64,000 nucleotides of DNA from Straminergon stramineum (taxonomy: Eukaryota > Streptophyta > Bryopsida > Hypnales > Calliergonaceae). Shown piece by piece: positions 49,871-62,263 of the stretch. The notes beneath the pieces were generated by a model. The model was not told the origin of the DNA and did no database searches. It saw nothing but the letters and a program-made list of their open reading frames with translations. The stretch is taken from NCBI GenBank assembly GCA_963920665.1, contig OY987265.1:24929001-24993000 (forward strand). Reading direction: 5' to 3'. Numbering within the stretch: position 1 is the first letter of the stretch; every line of letters begins with the position of its first letter. A program made the position numbers and the translations under genes.

Positions 49871-50231
49871 AGTGGTTATAATTGATAATTGTACAACAAA
49901 ATGAACCAAGCGTAATCAAAATTATAACTATACAACATAGGTTGTTTGCACAATGTCTACTACTATCCACCCAAAAGATGCAAGTAATTCCCTCCCTCCC
50001 CCCCTCCTCTTGAAGAACCCCTTAGTTGCTGTTGATCTATAAGGAATAAATTGGGAACCTCCCCTAATGCCGTTGATTTAATTTTCATCAAGGAAGTTAT
50101 CTTGTTGAACCTCCATCGCCGACTTTGAGGGGGACAAATGAAGGACCCGTCATGGTTGCTTGCTCGAACAACTCAACAACACAATGAACACAACGTTCAA
50201 CACATCTATTAATCCTCCTCATCCATTTAAT

Positions 50232-50255
50232 AAAGTCAACTTTAAAGTTGACTTT
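50232..50255. repeat. Perfect 24-bp palindrome
   Basis: AAAGTCAACTTT followed directly by AAAGTTGACTTT, fully self-complementary. It contains TTGAC (W-box core) on both strands, but no nearby gene makes a regulatory role likely. Confidence 0.8.
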
Positions 50256-50638
50256 CAAATAAGGCACTTTTTATTTATAATCTTAACATATTTGAGTTTC
50301 ATTTTATTGAAGTGTCTCAATTTAATAATCACTTCTTCCATTCTAAATTATGGATCATAACTAAAGTGAGATTTTAAATTGTCTCTATTGTTAAAATAAG
50401 GTCTTATTCGACAAAATTGTCATGTATATGCGACACTCGTCTTATTAATATGATACGCAACATCAAACAAACAACTTGACATTTGAACCCCCAAAATGTG
50501 TTCAACAGAACAGCCTTGGGACCCATAGTACCATTGATGAAGTGCCGCATAAGTGCCGTGAAGTTGTGTTGTAGTCAACAAACGCTAGCCCACATTTTTT
50601 GTAAATTGCATTCATTGCAATGCAGCTTTCTTCCAGTG

Positions 50639-50960
50639 ATTGGCAACACAATTAGAGTCTTGGAGTCTTCCTAACAAGACTTGTTTATTTAAATATTTAA
50701 TCCATGATACCTTTAATGATTGAAATGGAACTAAATTGCATCATTAATGTAAAATCTCTCCAAAGGGATTTAGCTTTAGTTCAAAAAAATTTAGAATCTT
50801 AAATTTATCATTGTGTTACATATTTACCAATTCAAATTTCAACAAGAGCAAATGTACAAAGATAAATTTAAATCACAAAAATCTTTCATTTTGAAAAACA
50901 AGGATTTAGGAAAGATTTTGATTTATATTTTTACAATTCATTCAATATGACTTCCTAATA
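50639..50960. repeat. Dispersed repeat, inverted relative to 60378-60690
   Basis: Matches the reverse complement of 60378-60690 over about 320 bases, from TTGGCAACACAATT to TTCATTCAATATGACTT, with scattered differences. No TIR was recognised at its limits. Confidence 0.7.
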
Positions 50961-51168
50961 CGGAGTATAACATAATATGGCCATATTCGTTATATTGAGA
51001 CTTTTGGCAGATTTTGAAATAGAGTGCTAGTTATTGGAAAATTCATTTAAAAAAAATAGTAATTGAAATTAAAAACAAATAATTCTCAAATAGTGATCCT
51101 ATAATGAAATTCTAAAATTTTGTATTGTTACTTATTTATAAAAGAATACTAGTAAAGAGATAAAATGG

Positions 51169-51191
51169 TTTATCCTCGAGTCGAGGATAAA
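51169..51191. repeat. 23-bp palindrome around CTCGAG
   Basis: TTTATCCTCGA, one G, then TCGAGGATAAA: perfect 11-bp arms separated by a single base. Confidence 0.8.
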
Positions 51192-51923
51192 AATGAGATT
51201 GCGAAAGGTCTCAATATAACAAATATGACCTTTAATGACTAGTGTGCCATGTACTATTATCACAACTAAAATTAAATTAAGAATATTTTTTTATTTTTCT
51301 AATTTGTAAAAACTTTAAAATTCAATATGCGTGATTGTAAGAAATAATTGTCCTATTTTTTTCCCCTTGGCTTCAGACATATGGTTTTTTAGTCATAACT
51401 TTTGTATCGTAAGTTCGTTTGTCTTGAAATTTGGATTGAAGGTACACATAAAATTTTTTTATATATAATAATTTTTTGGTTTTAAAAAAAATTACTTTAC
51501 TATTTTTAAGGTGCCCTTGATTGGGTGTCTACCTTGGCCATTTTGAAGGGTTTTGGTCTGCAATTGTTCCCAAAATCGTCAATTGGAAGTCACAAATTGG
51601 AGAAGTTAGAGGTATACTCCCATTTCAATGACTTTTGAAGAATTTGTTGCAAAAAAATTTGCATGAGGTATATACATGGGGCCAAAATGATTGTTGTTTG
51701 TGCACATTTTTTGGATAGGAGAAAATTTTCCTTGAAAAAATTTTTGGTGCAATGTGAGAGTAGCCTTGCCTACAAAAGGTATACAATGTAAAAGTTATTG
51801 AACTTCAAAATTTTTATGAATTCAAAAATTGAATTAAATTCTCTTTTATTTTGAAAAAACCATAACTTTTACATCGCATATTTAAATGCCTCAAAATAAA
51901 ACTCTTGCATTCCTTTGTGCATA

Positions 51924-51929
51924 AAAAAA

Positions 51930-52018
<89 letters not shown>
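51924..52018. repeat. Poly-A followed by (AT)n microsatellite
   Basis: About 24 A residues are followed by an uninterrupted AT dinucleotide run of about 70 bases. It ends directly at GGGTGACTGCAATAAACTC, a MITE-terminus-like sequence. Length here is likely to be unstable or poorly assembled. Confidence 0.9.
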
Positions 52019-52020
<2 letters not shown>

Positions 52021-52854
52021 GTGACTGCAATAAACTCTTCATGCTTTTGACTCAAACGTTATTTTCTGAATACAATTAGTCCAAAATTGAGTGCGCATTA
52101 GAGAAAGTTTAGACTCTCCGGAGGGCTGCTAGGGCTTGACAAACTAGTCTATTTCTGGAGCCCATTGAAGCTACTTGGGAGAGGGAATTTTCTGACAAAA
52201 TAAAGATTCACCTTGTGTGAATATCGGGAGTTCCAAAAGTATATTTCAATTTTCTATTCCACAATTGTCAAAGGGATGAGCTTCGGGGGGCTTTCAAATA
52301 TCAAAACAACACTTCTCACAACCCTAATTAAGAGTATTTCACAATGAATGTTCTGACATTTGAAAGTGACTAAGTGCAAAAATACGGGAAAAGGTCCTCA
52401 ACCAAAATAAATGTAATACGGTGAGGGTCCCTACCGGCACTTCCTGGAAGCCCTGCGGAGAATCCAAACTTTCTCTAATGGCTAGAATTACTTTCCACCC
52501 CATCCCTCACTGATCGACAAATACTAACTGTAATTTTCTTTGCTTGAAGGCCGGTTCACCGAGCCCATTCAACGAAATGGACGTTCGAGTCATCAAATCT
52601 TCAAACGGAATCAGCGAAATCAATGCCATGGTCGTCCCCCGTACGTGGACGGGATTAACCAAAGCGATCCTTCGCAAACTGAACGGAGGGTCGGAGGCAG
52701 GTGCTGCCGCATATTCCGGTCCTCATGCAGCTCGCATCGACTAGTCAATCAATGTTCACGACGTCATGTACCAGTCGCAACTCCATCACTCTCGCTGCCA
52801 GTAAAGCGCTGACTGTATTCTTCGCTGGTCAATCCACCCAACTGGAAGGGCTGA

Positions 52855-52860
52855 TATAAA
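52855..52860 (+). promoter_or_regulatory. TATA box of the phytocyanin gene
   Basis: TATAAA (context GCTGATATAAATTCACATATCCTC) is followed by pyrimidine-rich leader sequence. The ATG is 584 bases downstream. The leader probably contains an intron whose acceptor is TGACGCAG at about 53418, just before the coding exon. Confidence 0.5.
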
Positions 52861-53443
52861 TTCACATATCCTCAGTCCTCTTCTCCATCTTTCTTCTCGC
52901 GCTCTGGATTTCTGTCATCAGTGATCCTGTTTGGTGATCGGAGCTTGGAGCACCATTCTTCTTACGTTGTAAGCAATTCAGTCAGTCGCGTGCGTCATAG
53001 ACTCTCACTGTTGTTTGTTTGTTTCCTTGCAGATAGATCGATTTACAGCACTTCGTGATTCTTTTGTAACGCATCGATTTCACAGTGACTGAGTACTAAC
53101 GAATTCTTCTTGACTGCTTTGCATTGTATTCTTGGTTGGAGAGACTCTCACTTGGTAGCTGGCTTGTAACTTCGTAATTATGTGTGTATGGCTCTTCAAT
53201 TGAATGTGCTAGACGAGTTCAGATTTGTGTTGTCAGTTGTAGCGAGCGTGCAAATCAGGCTCCTAGCTAAATTGCTTCAATCAATTCCCGAGTGTCCGAA
53301 TAGAATTGTGATTTCTCATTCGCGCATTCGCTAGGTCCGTCTACAGGCTACTTGCGACAGAAGTTGTACTTACAATGACCGGAGTGAGTGATTGATTCAT
53401 CTTCCTCTTGTGACGCAGGTCACATCCGATCAATACACGTACA

Positions 53444-54071
53444 ATGGCAAGATCCGGGGCCGCCGCTTCGGCCGTCGTCCTGGTGGTGATGATAGCTCTT
53501 GTGCAGGGCTCGATGGCCACGAACTTCGTGGTGGGAGGGCCTCTGGGATGGCAGATGAACCGATACCACGACCCCAATTTCTATCAGGATTGGGTGCAGA
53601 GCAACTTCCCCATCCGCACCACCGACTCTCTCGGTACACCAAATGAACCCGAATGAAAACCACTAACCCTGCTACATACTTCTTCACTATGTTCTCGTAT
53701 TATTTCAGCTTACTTCTAATCAGTTTATAATTTATATTCAATCACCATGCATACCGATATTGTTCGCTTGTTTCGAATGGATCTCTGCGACGACATTAAC
53801 TGTGGGCTGATGGAGCGTCTGTGACTAATTTCCGCATATAATTGTGTACGTAGTATTTCAATGGAGCCAAGGTGACAGCGTGATGCTGGTGACCGAATCG
53901 GATTTCAACACGTGCAACATCCAGCATCCGATCGCGTTCTGGATGAACGAATTGCACCTGGTGTTCCCACTGACGGACCGCAAGAATCAACGGCTGTTCT
54001 TCATCAGCGGCGCCATCAACCATTGCGGAAGTGGCCAGAAGTTCTTCGTCGACGTTTACCCTGCTGCTTGA
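53444..54071 (+). CDS. Early-nodulin-like phytocyanin (plastocyanin-like domain), secreted
   Basis: Extracellular or cell-surface cupredoxin-fold protein of 135 residues in two exons: 53444-53633 and 53854-54071 (phase 1; GGTACACC donor, TACGTAG acceptor). Residues 1-25 form a signal peptide ending GSMA, followed by mature TNFVVGGPLGW. The domain shows the family landmarks FQDWV-like YQDWV, FQWSQGDSVMLV, DFNTCNI, FISGAINHC and GSGQKFFVDV. The two conserved Cys (TCN and NHC) would form the disulfide. The upstream His ligand of copper-binding phytocyanins is replaced by the GDSV segment, as in early nodulin-like proteins, so copper binding is unlikely. There is no Pro-rich tail or GPI-anchor signal, since the protein ends YPAA just after the domain. 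It is probably secreted rather than anchored. ENODL functions are mostly in signalling and reproduction; the role here is unknown. Confidence 0.9.
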
Positions 54072-54309
54072 GTGCGTGCCTGCGTGCGTGCCTGCGTCTC
54101 TCGCAGAAGACGATGGCGGAGACAGCGGAGCGGTAGTGGCTTGCTGCGCGTTTTAGTTATCTCGCCAGCTAGCTGTTTCAACTATCCCTGTTTATGATAT
54201 GTGGCATTAGTGCAGACCGAGTCTTGTATCGCTGTTTCAACTATGCCCGTTTATGATGTGAGGCAATAGTGCAGAGTCTTGTATAATTTGCAGACTCTTT
54301 CTTGGTTGC

Positions 54310-54315
54310 AATAAA
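54310..54315 (+). promoter_or_regulatory. Candidate polyadenylation signal of the phytocyanin gene
   Basis: AATAAA in GTTGCAATAAATTTTG, 239 bases after the stop codon. Confidence 0.4.
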
Positions 54316-54682
54316 TTTTGCAGTTCTGGATTTGCATCACCACATGAAATTGTGCAGGATTTTTTTTTTGGGTGGAAGTGAAAAATGTATGTGTGTTTGA
54401 GATTTCAGTGATCATGATTAGAATCGGCGTTTCATATTCGAATGGCCCGGATTATTCATGCATATTTTAGTGCTCATTTACGTTTGTATCATACGCATCT
54501 GGAAAGTGAACTAGAGCACGTGTTTCCTTGCTGATACGTCTCATTGAGATTTTTGTTGAAGATCGATTTTTCTTCTCATGTATTTGTCTTCACTCATTCT
54601 CTTGATGAAAAAACATTCAATTGATGCCATCTTAATGATATACATTCAGCGCAATCAAGCTGACTATTCTCAAACCAAGAAG

Positions 54683-55008
54683 CGTCAATTTCGTTAAATT
54701 GGCACCGGTATTCTATTTCTTTGGCACCTTTCAGAGCAACTGTCCTCTTTTTTTTGAAACAAAGGAAATCCATTGCACGACTGCAGAAACAAAACATCCA
54801 GGCCAGAGGCCTTACAAGAGAGAAAAAACCCAGAAACAAAACCTACAAGAACCGAGAAGGAACCGGCCTTTGCCGGTTCCAAACAATCGAGAGCAACTGT
54901 TCTCAAATACAAATTAATAACTTAAATATAAATCCATAGCAGAACTGTTTAGTGTACATATGTCAGAACTTTTGGCTCCTGAATGGCATCACTTGAACGA
55001 AATTGACG
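54683..55008. mobile_element. MITE with perfect 13-bp TIR (326 bp)
   Basis: Left CGTCAATTTCGTT and right AACGAAATTGACG are exact inverted repeats. The interior has no gene but contains a perfect 9-bp-stem hairpin (GGAACCGGC CTTT GCCGGTTCC, 54859-54880). Related TTTCGTTAA/TTTCATTAA motifs recur nearby (55586, 56147, 56530, 56690), suggesting a local cluster of the family. Confidence 0.65.
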
Positions 55009-56739
55009 TTATTCTCAGTTGTGGTGAAAGAAAGTTCATTTTCTTTCAGGGTTTAAGGGTAAGAAAAAATTGAATGTGACCATCTGGATTTACCAATTGA
55101 ATGACAACGTGTAATATTGCGTGGGCAGCATGTTCTTGAAAATATCCGGATGTCTGTGGTATGTGGAATAATAAGAGTCTAGTTAGCATGGACTGCAGGA
55201 ACCTGTGAATTGTTGGGCTTGGAAGCATTTTCCAACACAGCTAGTACGTAGAACCGATATTTCGTGAAAATGGCGCCATTTTTCCTTTCATTTTCTAGGA
55301 CTGGTATAGGTTTCAGACTGCACGTTCTGAACCTTCAATTGTCAAGTTTGTGGAATACTGCCACAAGCCATTATAACGAAAATATCCGTTGTAGGCTTCC
55401 TTGTATGACGACCGGTAGAATGTTTAATATTTATCTTTTAAAATAATTTAACTCTGTCGGCATGGGACATGTTATTATTGTGAACACATTGTGTAATCTT
55501 GTACATGCATGGAGGATATATTGAGCAGGAGATGGACTCTAGATACTAGATTAATTTTGCAACCATCAGGCTTTGCATAGATGGTCAATTTCATTAAAAT
55601 GGCAGTATGATGATGAAATGGCGCAACATTCTATTAAAATGGTGCAGAATATGTTAAAAACTACACGGCATTCCATTAAAATGGCGCAGAGTATGTCAAA
55701 AATGGTGCATGGCATATGCGATTTTAATGAAATTGCCCATATAGCTAGAATCATACAATATATGAGTCCTGGCTAAGCTTTACATACAGCTCTGGTTGGG
55801 TGCGCACTTGAAAGTTCTATTTTTCCCATATCCAGCTAGCTGAGCACTTGCACTTGGCGCTCTGAATTGACACACATCATTTATTCATTCTAATGGATTT
55901 CATTATATAACTGGGAACTCACGGCGGTTTATCCCTGGTGAAAAAGGGGCATAATGCTGCCCAGGGAGTGGTGGGGCGAGCCTTAATTAGGACCTGAGGT
56001 ACCCAGGGGTAACATAGCTATTGGTTTTACAGATACTGTGCTAGCTAGGTTGTGTTCCAAACTTGTATAAAGATATTTGGTCACATGCAAATTATGTAAT
56101 GCTAGAAGGGGCTATTCGTTTATGAGTGACTCAACTGTTGAATTAAATGGGAAATTTCGTTAACCTGAATTTGATACTTTCAGTGTGAGATCCTCACGAA
56201 AATTCCTATGCCAAGAAGGATTGGCCGGGAGGTGTTCATAGACGCGGCAATATATACGTGCTATATCTCAGAAACGAACTACCGTCGTTTCCCTACTTTG
56301 GGGCAAGCCTGTACAGGTCGGAGAAGATCAGGTTGGTCCTTCCTCTTTGCCCTTGTACTGTACATCATGCAAGTTTGAATTTATGCATGTTCTGCATTCA
56401 TGGTCGAGTTTGAACAAATTTGAGTAGGTTGTGAAGGAAGGTTGTGCATGTCACGGTGGCATTGCTTGTCCATGTGAATATCTCCAATAATATAAGTCGG
56501 TGCTTACACAAGTGCTTAAAACGGATCTTTCATTAAAACGGCGGTATTCCACAAACATGGCACTTTAAGGTTAGACCGTGCGGTCTGAAATGTAAATCTC
56601 TCCTAGATTTCAGACCGTGCGATCTGAAATTTACACAAGTCCTAGAAATTAAATGGAAAAATGGCATATGAATTCCGTCATCTTAACGAAATATCTGTTT
56701 TAATTACAAGCTGCAGCTAGAGGTTGAATTTCCTTGTAC
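55009..56739. other. Gene-free region with small inverted repeats
   Basis: No gene is supported. It contains the 150-bp TIR element at 55586-55735. At about 56572-56650 there is a two-copy direct repeat of AGACCGTGCG(G/A)TCTGAAAT, each unit itself palindromic. Non-coding elsewhere. Confidence 0.5.
55586..55735. mobile_element. Mini TIR element with perfect 15-bp TIR (150 bp)
   Basis: CAATTTCATTAAAAT at the left and ATTTTAATGAAATTG at the right are exact inverted repeats. The interior is made of near-repeats of CATTAAAATGG(C/T)GCAGA(G/A)TATGT, so the whole element looks built from an amplified terminus. Confidence 0.6.
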
Positions 56740-58103
56740 TAGAATTCTTCTTAGTCACTCATAACTTCTTGGATTGATATGAAATTTCTATCATACAAAG
56801 TAGATTAGTATGTGCAACTTTTCCAAAAAAAATGATTGGAAATAGACATTGGATGAAGAAGAAACAAGTTGTTGAAGTTTACTATAATTGCAAAATGTCT
56901 AGGTTTTGAACTTCGAATTGCTTTGACCAAGCATCCAAAACAACTTGGATTGAAATGAAAATTTAAGTACAATAACTAGACTTCAAGGAAAATATAATCC
57001 AGATTTTTTTTTATTGAAAACAAACATTAGATGAAGGAGATAGAACCCCCCAAAGTTGTAACCATCAAAGTGCAGTTTGGTGAACCGTGAACTCAAATTA
57101 GATATTTACTAAGCAATGATAGTACCAAGGATTATCTTGAACTTGGAAAGGTCATAAAATTATATGAGGTGATTAAATTAGTGAATATGTAATATAATAT
57201 GTTCAAATTTTATTTAAACAAAATTGAAAATGAATGAATTTAATAAAAAGAAAATAGTCTTTACTACAAAAAATTTATTGTTTACCAAATTATCATCAAT
57301 ATAAATAGTTTTTTTTTTATAAAACTAGGGATTACTAGACCAACTTAACTAATCTCATTCATATTTTATAATCCTCTAACCAAGGAGTGTTTTTTGAAAA
57401 ATAGAAATTATAAGCAACTCACTAAGAACAAAGTTTTCATTTTTTTTCCTTTTAAATTTCCCACAACATATGGATAAGAAGTAGCTTTATGGCACAACAA
57501 TTTTCATAAATTTTGACTACATGGTTAAAAGTTGTTTTTTGATATAGAGTGTTTTCTTGCAACTACACAACATGCATGGTTCAAAAAAACTTGCTTTTCT
57601 AAGGAAAAAAATTTGAAATTGATTTTAGAGAGAGAGAGTTGGAAAGCTTAGAATCATTCCATTTTAATGAATGAGATGAAAGTTATGAAGATTTTTTGTT
57701 TGCACAAACATATAGAATCTCTATTCTAAAATCAACTTTGAAGTCCTTTATTTAATTGAATTTTCAAGTTTTTGAAAAAAATACAATCTTTGGATGAAGA
57801 TTCTTTATTACACCATTATAACCATTGGATTGGTATTTTTCAATTCCATAACTAAATTCTTAACAATTTTGTATTTTAAATCATTCTTTACTTCATTCTA
57901 CTTACTATTTTTCTAAGTATGAATAATTTTATTTTTTATTTTTTTACATGTATTCCCAACTTATTTCTTCAATATATTATGGAGTGTTGCAAGTTGTAGT
58001 GTTGTAGAATCTACAAATTTTGGGGAAAAATGTTTGAAAGATGAAATCTAACCATTTGGTAAGAGTTAAAAATACTTCTTTATGAAATCTAAGCATCATA
58101 ATC

Positions 58104-58842
58104 GGGTGATAGCAAGAAATACTTCATTGTCCTGTTTTGTTTCACACAATGTGTGATGATTTGTTTTTTGCCCATGACTTTTGTGTTTTGGCTCCAAATG
58201 ACTCAAAGATTTATAGGAAAGGTACTCATGACTATCATACACCTTCCCTAATTTTTTTCATAATTTTCATAATTTTCAAAAATAATTTACAATCCAAAAA
58301 TAGACCTCAATTCATTGCCACAATTGCCAATTTGGAGGTTTTTAGTACTTTTTAGTACCCCCCAAAACAGATTTTGAGCTGAAATTAGGATGAGATGGTC
58401 TTCTAATAGACTTGTAGCTTTCCAAAGAAGAAATTTTAAAAATAGTTAATTTTTTGTGGTATGGAAGTCTACAAAGTGAGCTTCTTTCTACTTGCATTTT
58501 GAAACATTTAAAATATTATTTTGGTGTTTTTGAGGTGAATGACCATCTCCATAGGGTTGTTGCAAATGGCTAGTTTTTATTTTGTGTATTTACATATTTT
58601 TACTATTTTTCCTAAATTAAAACATCAAGGTATGTATTTTCTTAAGACTTAGCACTTCTCTGGTTCTCCTACTTAGAGAATTTTTCTATGCAATTCCTTC
58701 CAAGGGTACCTTCATCTTATAGGTATTTACATTAGTATTATATATATATAATTTTATTTTTAATTAATTTTTTAATTTTAAAGTACTCCCAAAAAAATCA
58801 GCAAAATGCAACAAAATCGACAGGTGTTTCTTGCAATCACCC
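58104..58842. mobile_element. TIR element (739 bp) with AATC target duplication and a visible empty site
   Basis: Left end GGGTGATAGCAAGAAATAC; the inverted right end reads GGGTGATTGCAAGAAACAC. AATC is duplicated on both sides (58100-58103, 58843-58846). The related repeat at about 47921 has a single AATC with no insertion, which confirms the boundaries. No coding capacity. A 4-bp duplication does not identify a superfamily by itself. Confidence 0.85.
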
Positions 58843-59034
58843 AATCTTGCAATTGATATGTATTTTTTATCTTGAAATTTTAGGAGGGTATGCTCTAACA
58901 AATTAACTAAAGTATCCTATGGTTGGATTTGTTAAAGAATAAATTATATAGATGAAGATTTTAGCTTTGTTTTGAAGATTAGTATTTTGAAGCAATTTCA
59001 GGCCTTTAACTCATGAAAGAACTATATGGGTTAA

Positions 59035-59980
59035 CCCCTAAATGTAGTTGACAATGTTTTCACCAAAAATGCTCCAAAACTATCATTTCTAGTACAAGTA
59101 CCAAATTTTAGAAAAAAATACATTTTTGGACACATGTAACCATAAGATATTGTAGTACACTGGTTTGAAAAGATGTGAAAAAATTTTCAGAAATTTCCAC
59201 CATGTAGATTGCAAGATATTAGTGTTTAAATTGACAAAAAGCCATTTTTTGGCCCTGCAAAAACCCAGGCAGCTGCACTTCACAAGGTCAGATCATTATG
59301 AAAAAATGTCCAAACTAGTTGTAACTCTTTGAATTCATTCTTCAAGGCAAGTCTTCCACATGCTTGAAAAATTTTAGATCATTTGGAATTGTACAACATG
59401 TAGGAAAAATTTAGTAAGTAGAAAGAAGTAGATAATGATTCAAAATATTCAATTGTTAACAATTTATTTACAGAATTGAAAAATGCCAATCCCAATAGTT
59501 GTAATGTTGTAATAAACAATCTACAACTAATGTTTTTATTTTTTTCCGAAAATATTGAAAATTGAGTTAAATAAAAAGGTCTTCAAAGTTTATTTTGTAG
59601 TGAAGATTCCATAACTACCCACAAACTACCCAGAACTAAAACTCTTCATAATTTTCATCTTACAAATCAAAATGGAAGGATTCAAAGCTTTTCATATATA
59701 AATAAATTTAGAAAACCAATTTCAAATTCTAATTTTTAAAAAAGTGATTTTTAAAGAAGTTTTTTTTGCTACCCAAGCTACCTGTTGAGCAATGAAAACT
59801 ACATATCATACAATAACTTTTTAACCATGTCTTCAAAAGTTATGAAATTTTTGGGCCTTAAAGCTACTCCTTGGGCACATGTTGTGTGAAAATTTGAAAG
59901 AAAAAAAGAAAAATTCCCATTCGTAGTGAGTTGCCCAAAATCCCTATGTTGCGAAAAAATGCCATTTGGTCCTTTAGGGG
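59035..59980 (+). mobile_element. TTAA-flanked TIR element (946 bp), copy T2
   Basis: Starts CCCCTAAATG and ends CCTTTAGGGG, TTAA at 59031-59034 and 59981-59984. Homologous to T1 (24671-25595) over its length. It sits at the TTAA that ends the diverged 2.3-kb-type repeat. The corresponding place near 48111 has a single TTAA, so the junction is consistent with insertion into that tetranucleotide. Confidence 0.82.
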
Positions 59981-60330
59981 TTAAAATGATCTTCTTTACC
60001 TTAAAATAGGTTGTTTGTTTATTTTATACATTAAGATCTAAGAAACCATGAAGCATCTAGCGGTGTTCTTGATATCGTTGGAAAGCTTTTTGCAAGGAGG
60101 GGTGTATGGACTTTGTTTTGTGGTATTTGGACCCACGGTATTGAATTTCAAAGTTTTTTTGAATTAGAAAATTGAATTAAATTATCTTTTATTTTGTAAA
60201 AACCATAAATTTCACATTGCATGTCCAAACACCACAAAATAAAATCCTTGCACTCCTTTGTGCATAAATGATATTGAATTTTCATGTTTTTACAAATAAA
60301 AAATATAGAAAATTATTTTTATTTTGGCTG

Positions 60331-62263
60331 TGATAATGGCACATGGCATAGTGGTACACAAGTAATTATGTTTTATTAGAAAGTCATATGGAATGAATTG
60401 TAAAAACATAAATCAAAATCTTCCATGAATCCTTGTTTCTCAAAATGAAAGATTTTTGTGATTTAAATTCATTTTTATACACTTTCTCTTGTTGAAATTT
60501 GAAGTGGTAAATATGTGACACATTGATAAATTTAAGATTCTAAATTTTTTTTGAACTAAAGATAAATCAATTTTGAGAGATTTTACATGAATGATGCAAT
60601 TTAGTTCCATTTCCATCATCAAAGGTACCATGGATTGAATATTTAAATAAAAAAGTCTTTTTAAAAAGCCTCCAATTGTGTTGCCAATGTATCTAATTCA
60701 AGAATCTCCAAAATATTGAAATAAACTACTATCAATTATGGATTTTGGAAATTTCGAAATCCATGAATTTGATTAGATTTGATTCTGGTCAAATTCTTAA
60801 CAAATATATATAAATAATGTAATAGTTTGATTAGAATATAATTAGATATTTTAAGATTGGAATATCTTTTTAAATGGATTGCGCAAACATATTAGCAAAA
60901 TTAAGCATTGAAGTTAATCCCTAAGCGCCCAAGCCATATTGCCTGAATTGGGGCAATACTAAATCATGTTCTGGAAAGTTTGTCACCAAAATTAGAAAAA
61001 TAATATCCAAACAACTTCATTGTTGAAAGTTGCTTCCAAGTGGGGTACGCAATTGTGGTGAGAATTTGGGGAGTTTTGACCATGTGCACTACTAGATTAT
61101 ACTAGTCAACTAAGTGTTGACAATTTGTGCTGGCAAGTTTTCAAAGGGTGCTACAACACTTTAGAAGCTTTCTTGCATTGGAAGAATTCAAATCTTAGGT
61201 GGAAATTCTGACAAAGTCTTGGGGGAGTCAATAAGTGACATGATGCCAATTTGTAGAAAGGATTGACCACGGTAGAGACCAAATTGTAGCCATGAATTAA
61301 GGATAGGCTCGCATCGAACAAAAAGCTTGAGTGGCAGAAGAGGGATAGAACTAACACACTAGCCTAGCACTCCTGCCGCTCCAAGTACACCCATGTACCT
61401 ATTTGCCATTGATGAACTCCCATGCGTATATTACAACCGCTAAGGGCAACTGAACAGCCTTGGAGCGGTTGGGTTGCTACAACGTGAGATAAACTTTGAT
61501 GAACAAGCTAATGGCTCTAAGGATAGATTTTTAAGTGCATGTAGAAGTAATAGATATATCTACAAGACTATAAATTCATAAAATAATTCCTAAAAAAGTA
61601 AAATTAGAGATTCTCCAAATATTTTTAACTATATGTATAAGTCATAGATTTATTTACAAGACTATAAATTTATAGAATAATTTATAAAAAAAAGAACAAT
61701 TGAAGAACCTATAAATATTAGCAAGTGTATATATAGGTTATATATATACTCTAAAATATAAATCTTGTATTTTTATACCTTAGTAATTCTCATGCTAAAA
61801 CCCAAATCAATTTAGAACCCATCTTCAAAGCAATTACATCATATTGTCCTATATCTTCTTCCTAATAATCCATGCATATAAGATCTAAAGTACCCATTTA
61901 TTGTGAGATTCTTTAAAAGAACTTTGTTCAAAAAGTACCCACAACCTATATCCAATGTTACCTTCACTTTTCAACATAGTAAAAGATTCTAATGGAATAG
62001 GTTATTTTGACTTCTCAAAAGTAAGATTACTTTATTGTTGAAGGTTTCTCTTACATTAAAAATCTAATACACTTGTAAAGTAAAAGGTTCCTCTTGGCTT
62101 TCTACCTTAGTATTAAAACAATACTAAGAGCCATAGAATATATTGTTTGAATACATTATTTGAATATATTGCTTTGAATATACCTTCCATTTGGACTTAC
62201 TTCCATGCTCTTAGTAAGTCCTAATTTGTTTCATTAGTTTGATAAAACTACAAGAAATCCACA
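60331..62263. other. Gene-free AT-rich region
   Basis: Includes the inverted partner (60378-60690) of the repeat at 50639-50960. No gene recognised. The stretch from about 60915 to 61500 is less AT-rich but has only short frames. Confidence 0.5.
60378..60690. repeat. Dispersed repeat, inverted relative to 50639-50960
   Basis: See the partner entry: the two match in reverse complement over about 320 bases with scattered substitutions. Confidence 0.7.

Larger units (their letters stand above)
49871..52854. other. Gene-free repeat-rich spacer
   Basis: Includes two short palindromes, an inverted repeat whose partner is 60378-60690, a long A/(AT)n tract, and single termini (about 51332 and 52019) resembling the GGGTGATNGCAAGAAA ends of the 58.1-kb MITE. 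A 66-codon TTG-initiated frame at 52544-52744 is not recognised. From about 52430 the sequence becomes GC-richer, probably upstream regulatory DNA of the phytocyanin gene. Confidence 0.5.
56740..60330 (+). repeat. Diverged duplicate of the 46.2-48.5 kb repeat with two later insertions
   Basis: 56740-58103 parallels about 46265-47924, 58843-59034 parallels about 47921-48114, and 59981-60330 parallels about 48111-48500, all in the same orientation. Two blocks absent from the older pattern interrupt it: a 739-bp MITE (58104-58842) and a 946-bp TTAA element (59035-59980). The left part corresponding to 45825-46240 is missing. Confidence 0.75.

Noticed and set aside
52544..52744. 66-codon frame upstream of the phytocyanin gene
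   Set aside because: It starts at TTG and lies upstream of the TATA box with no family similarity.
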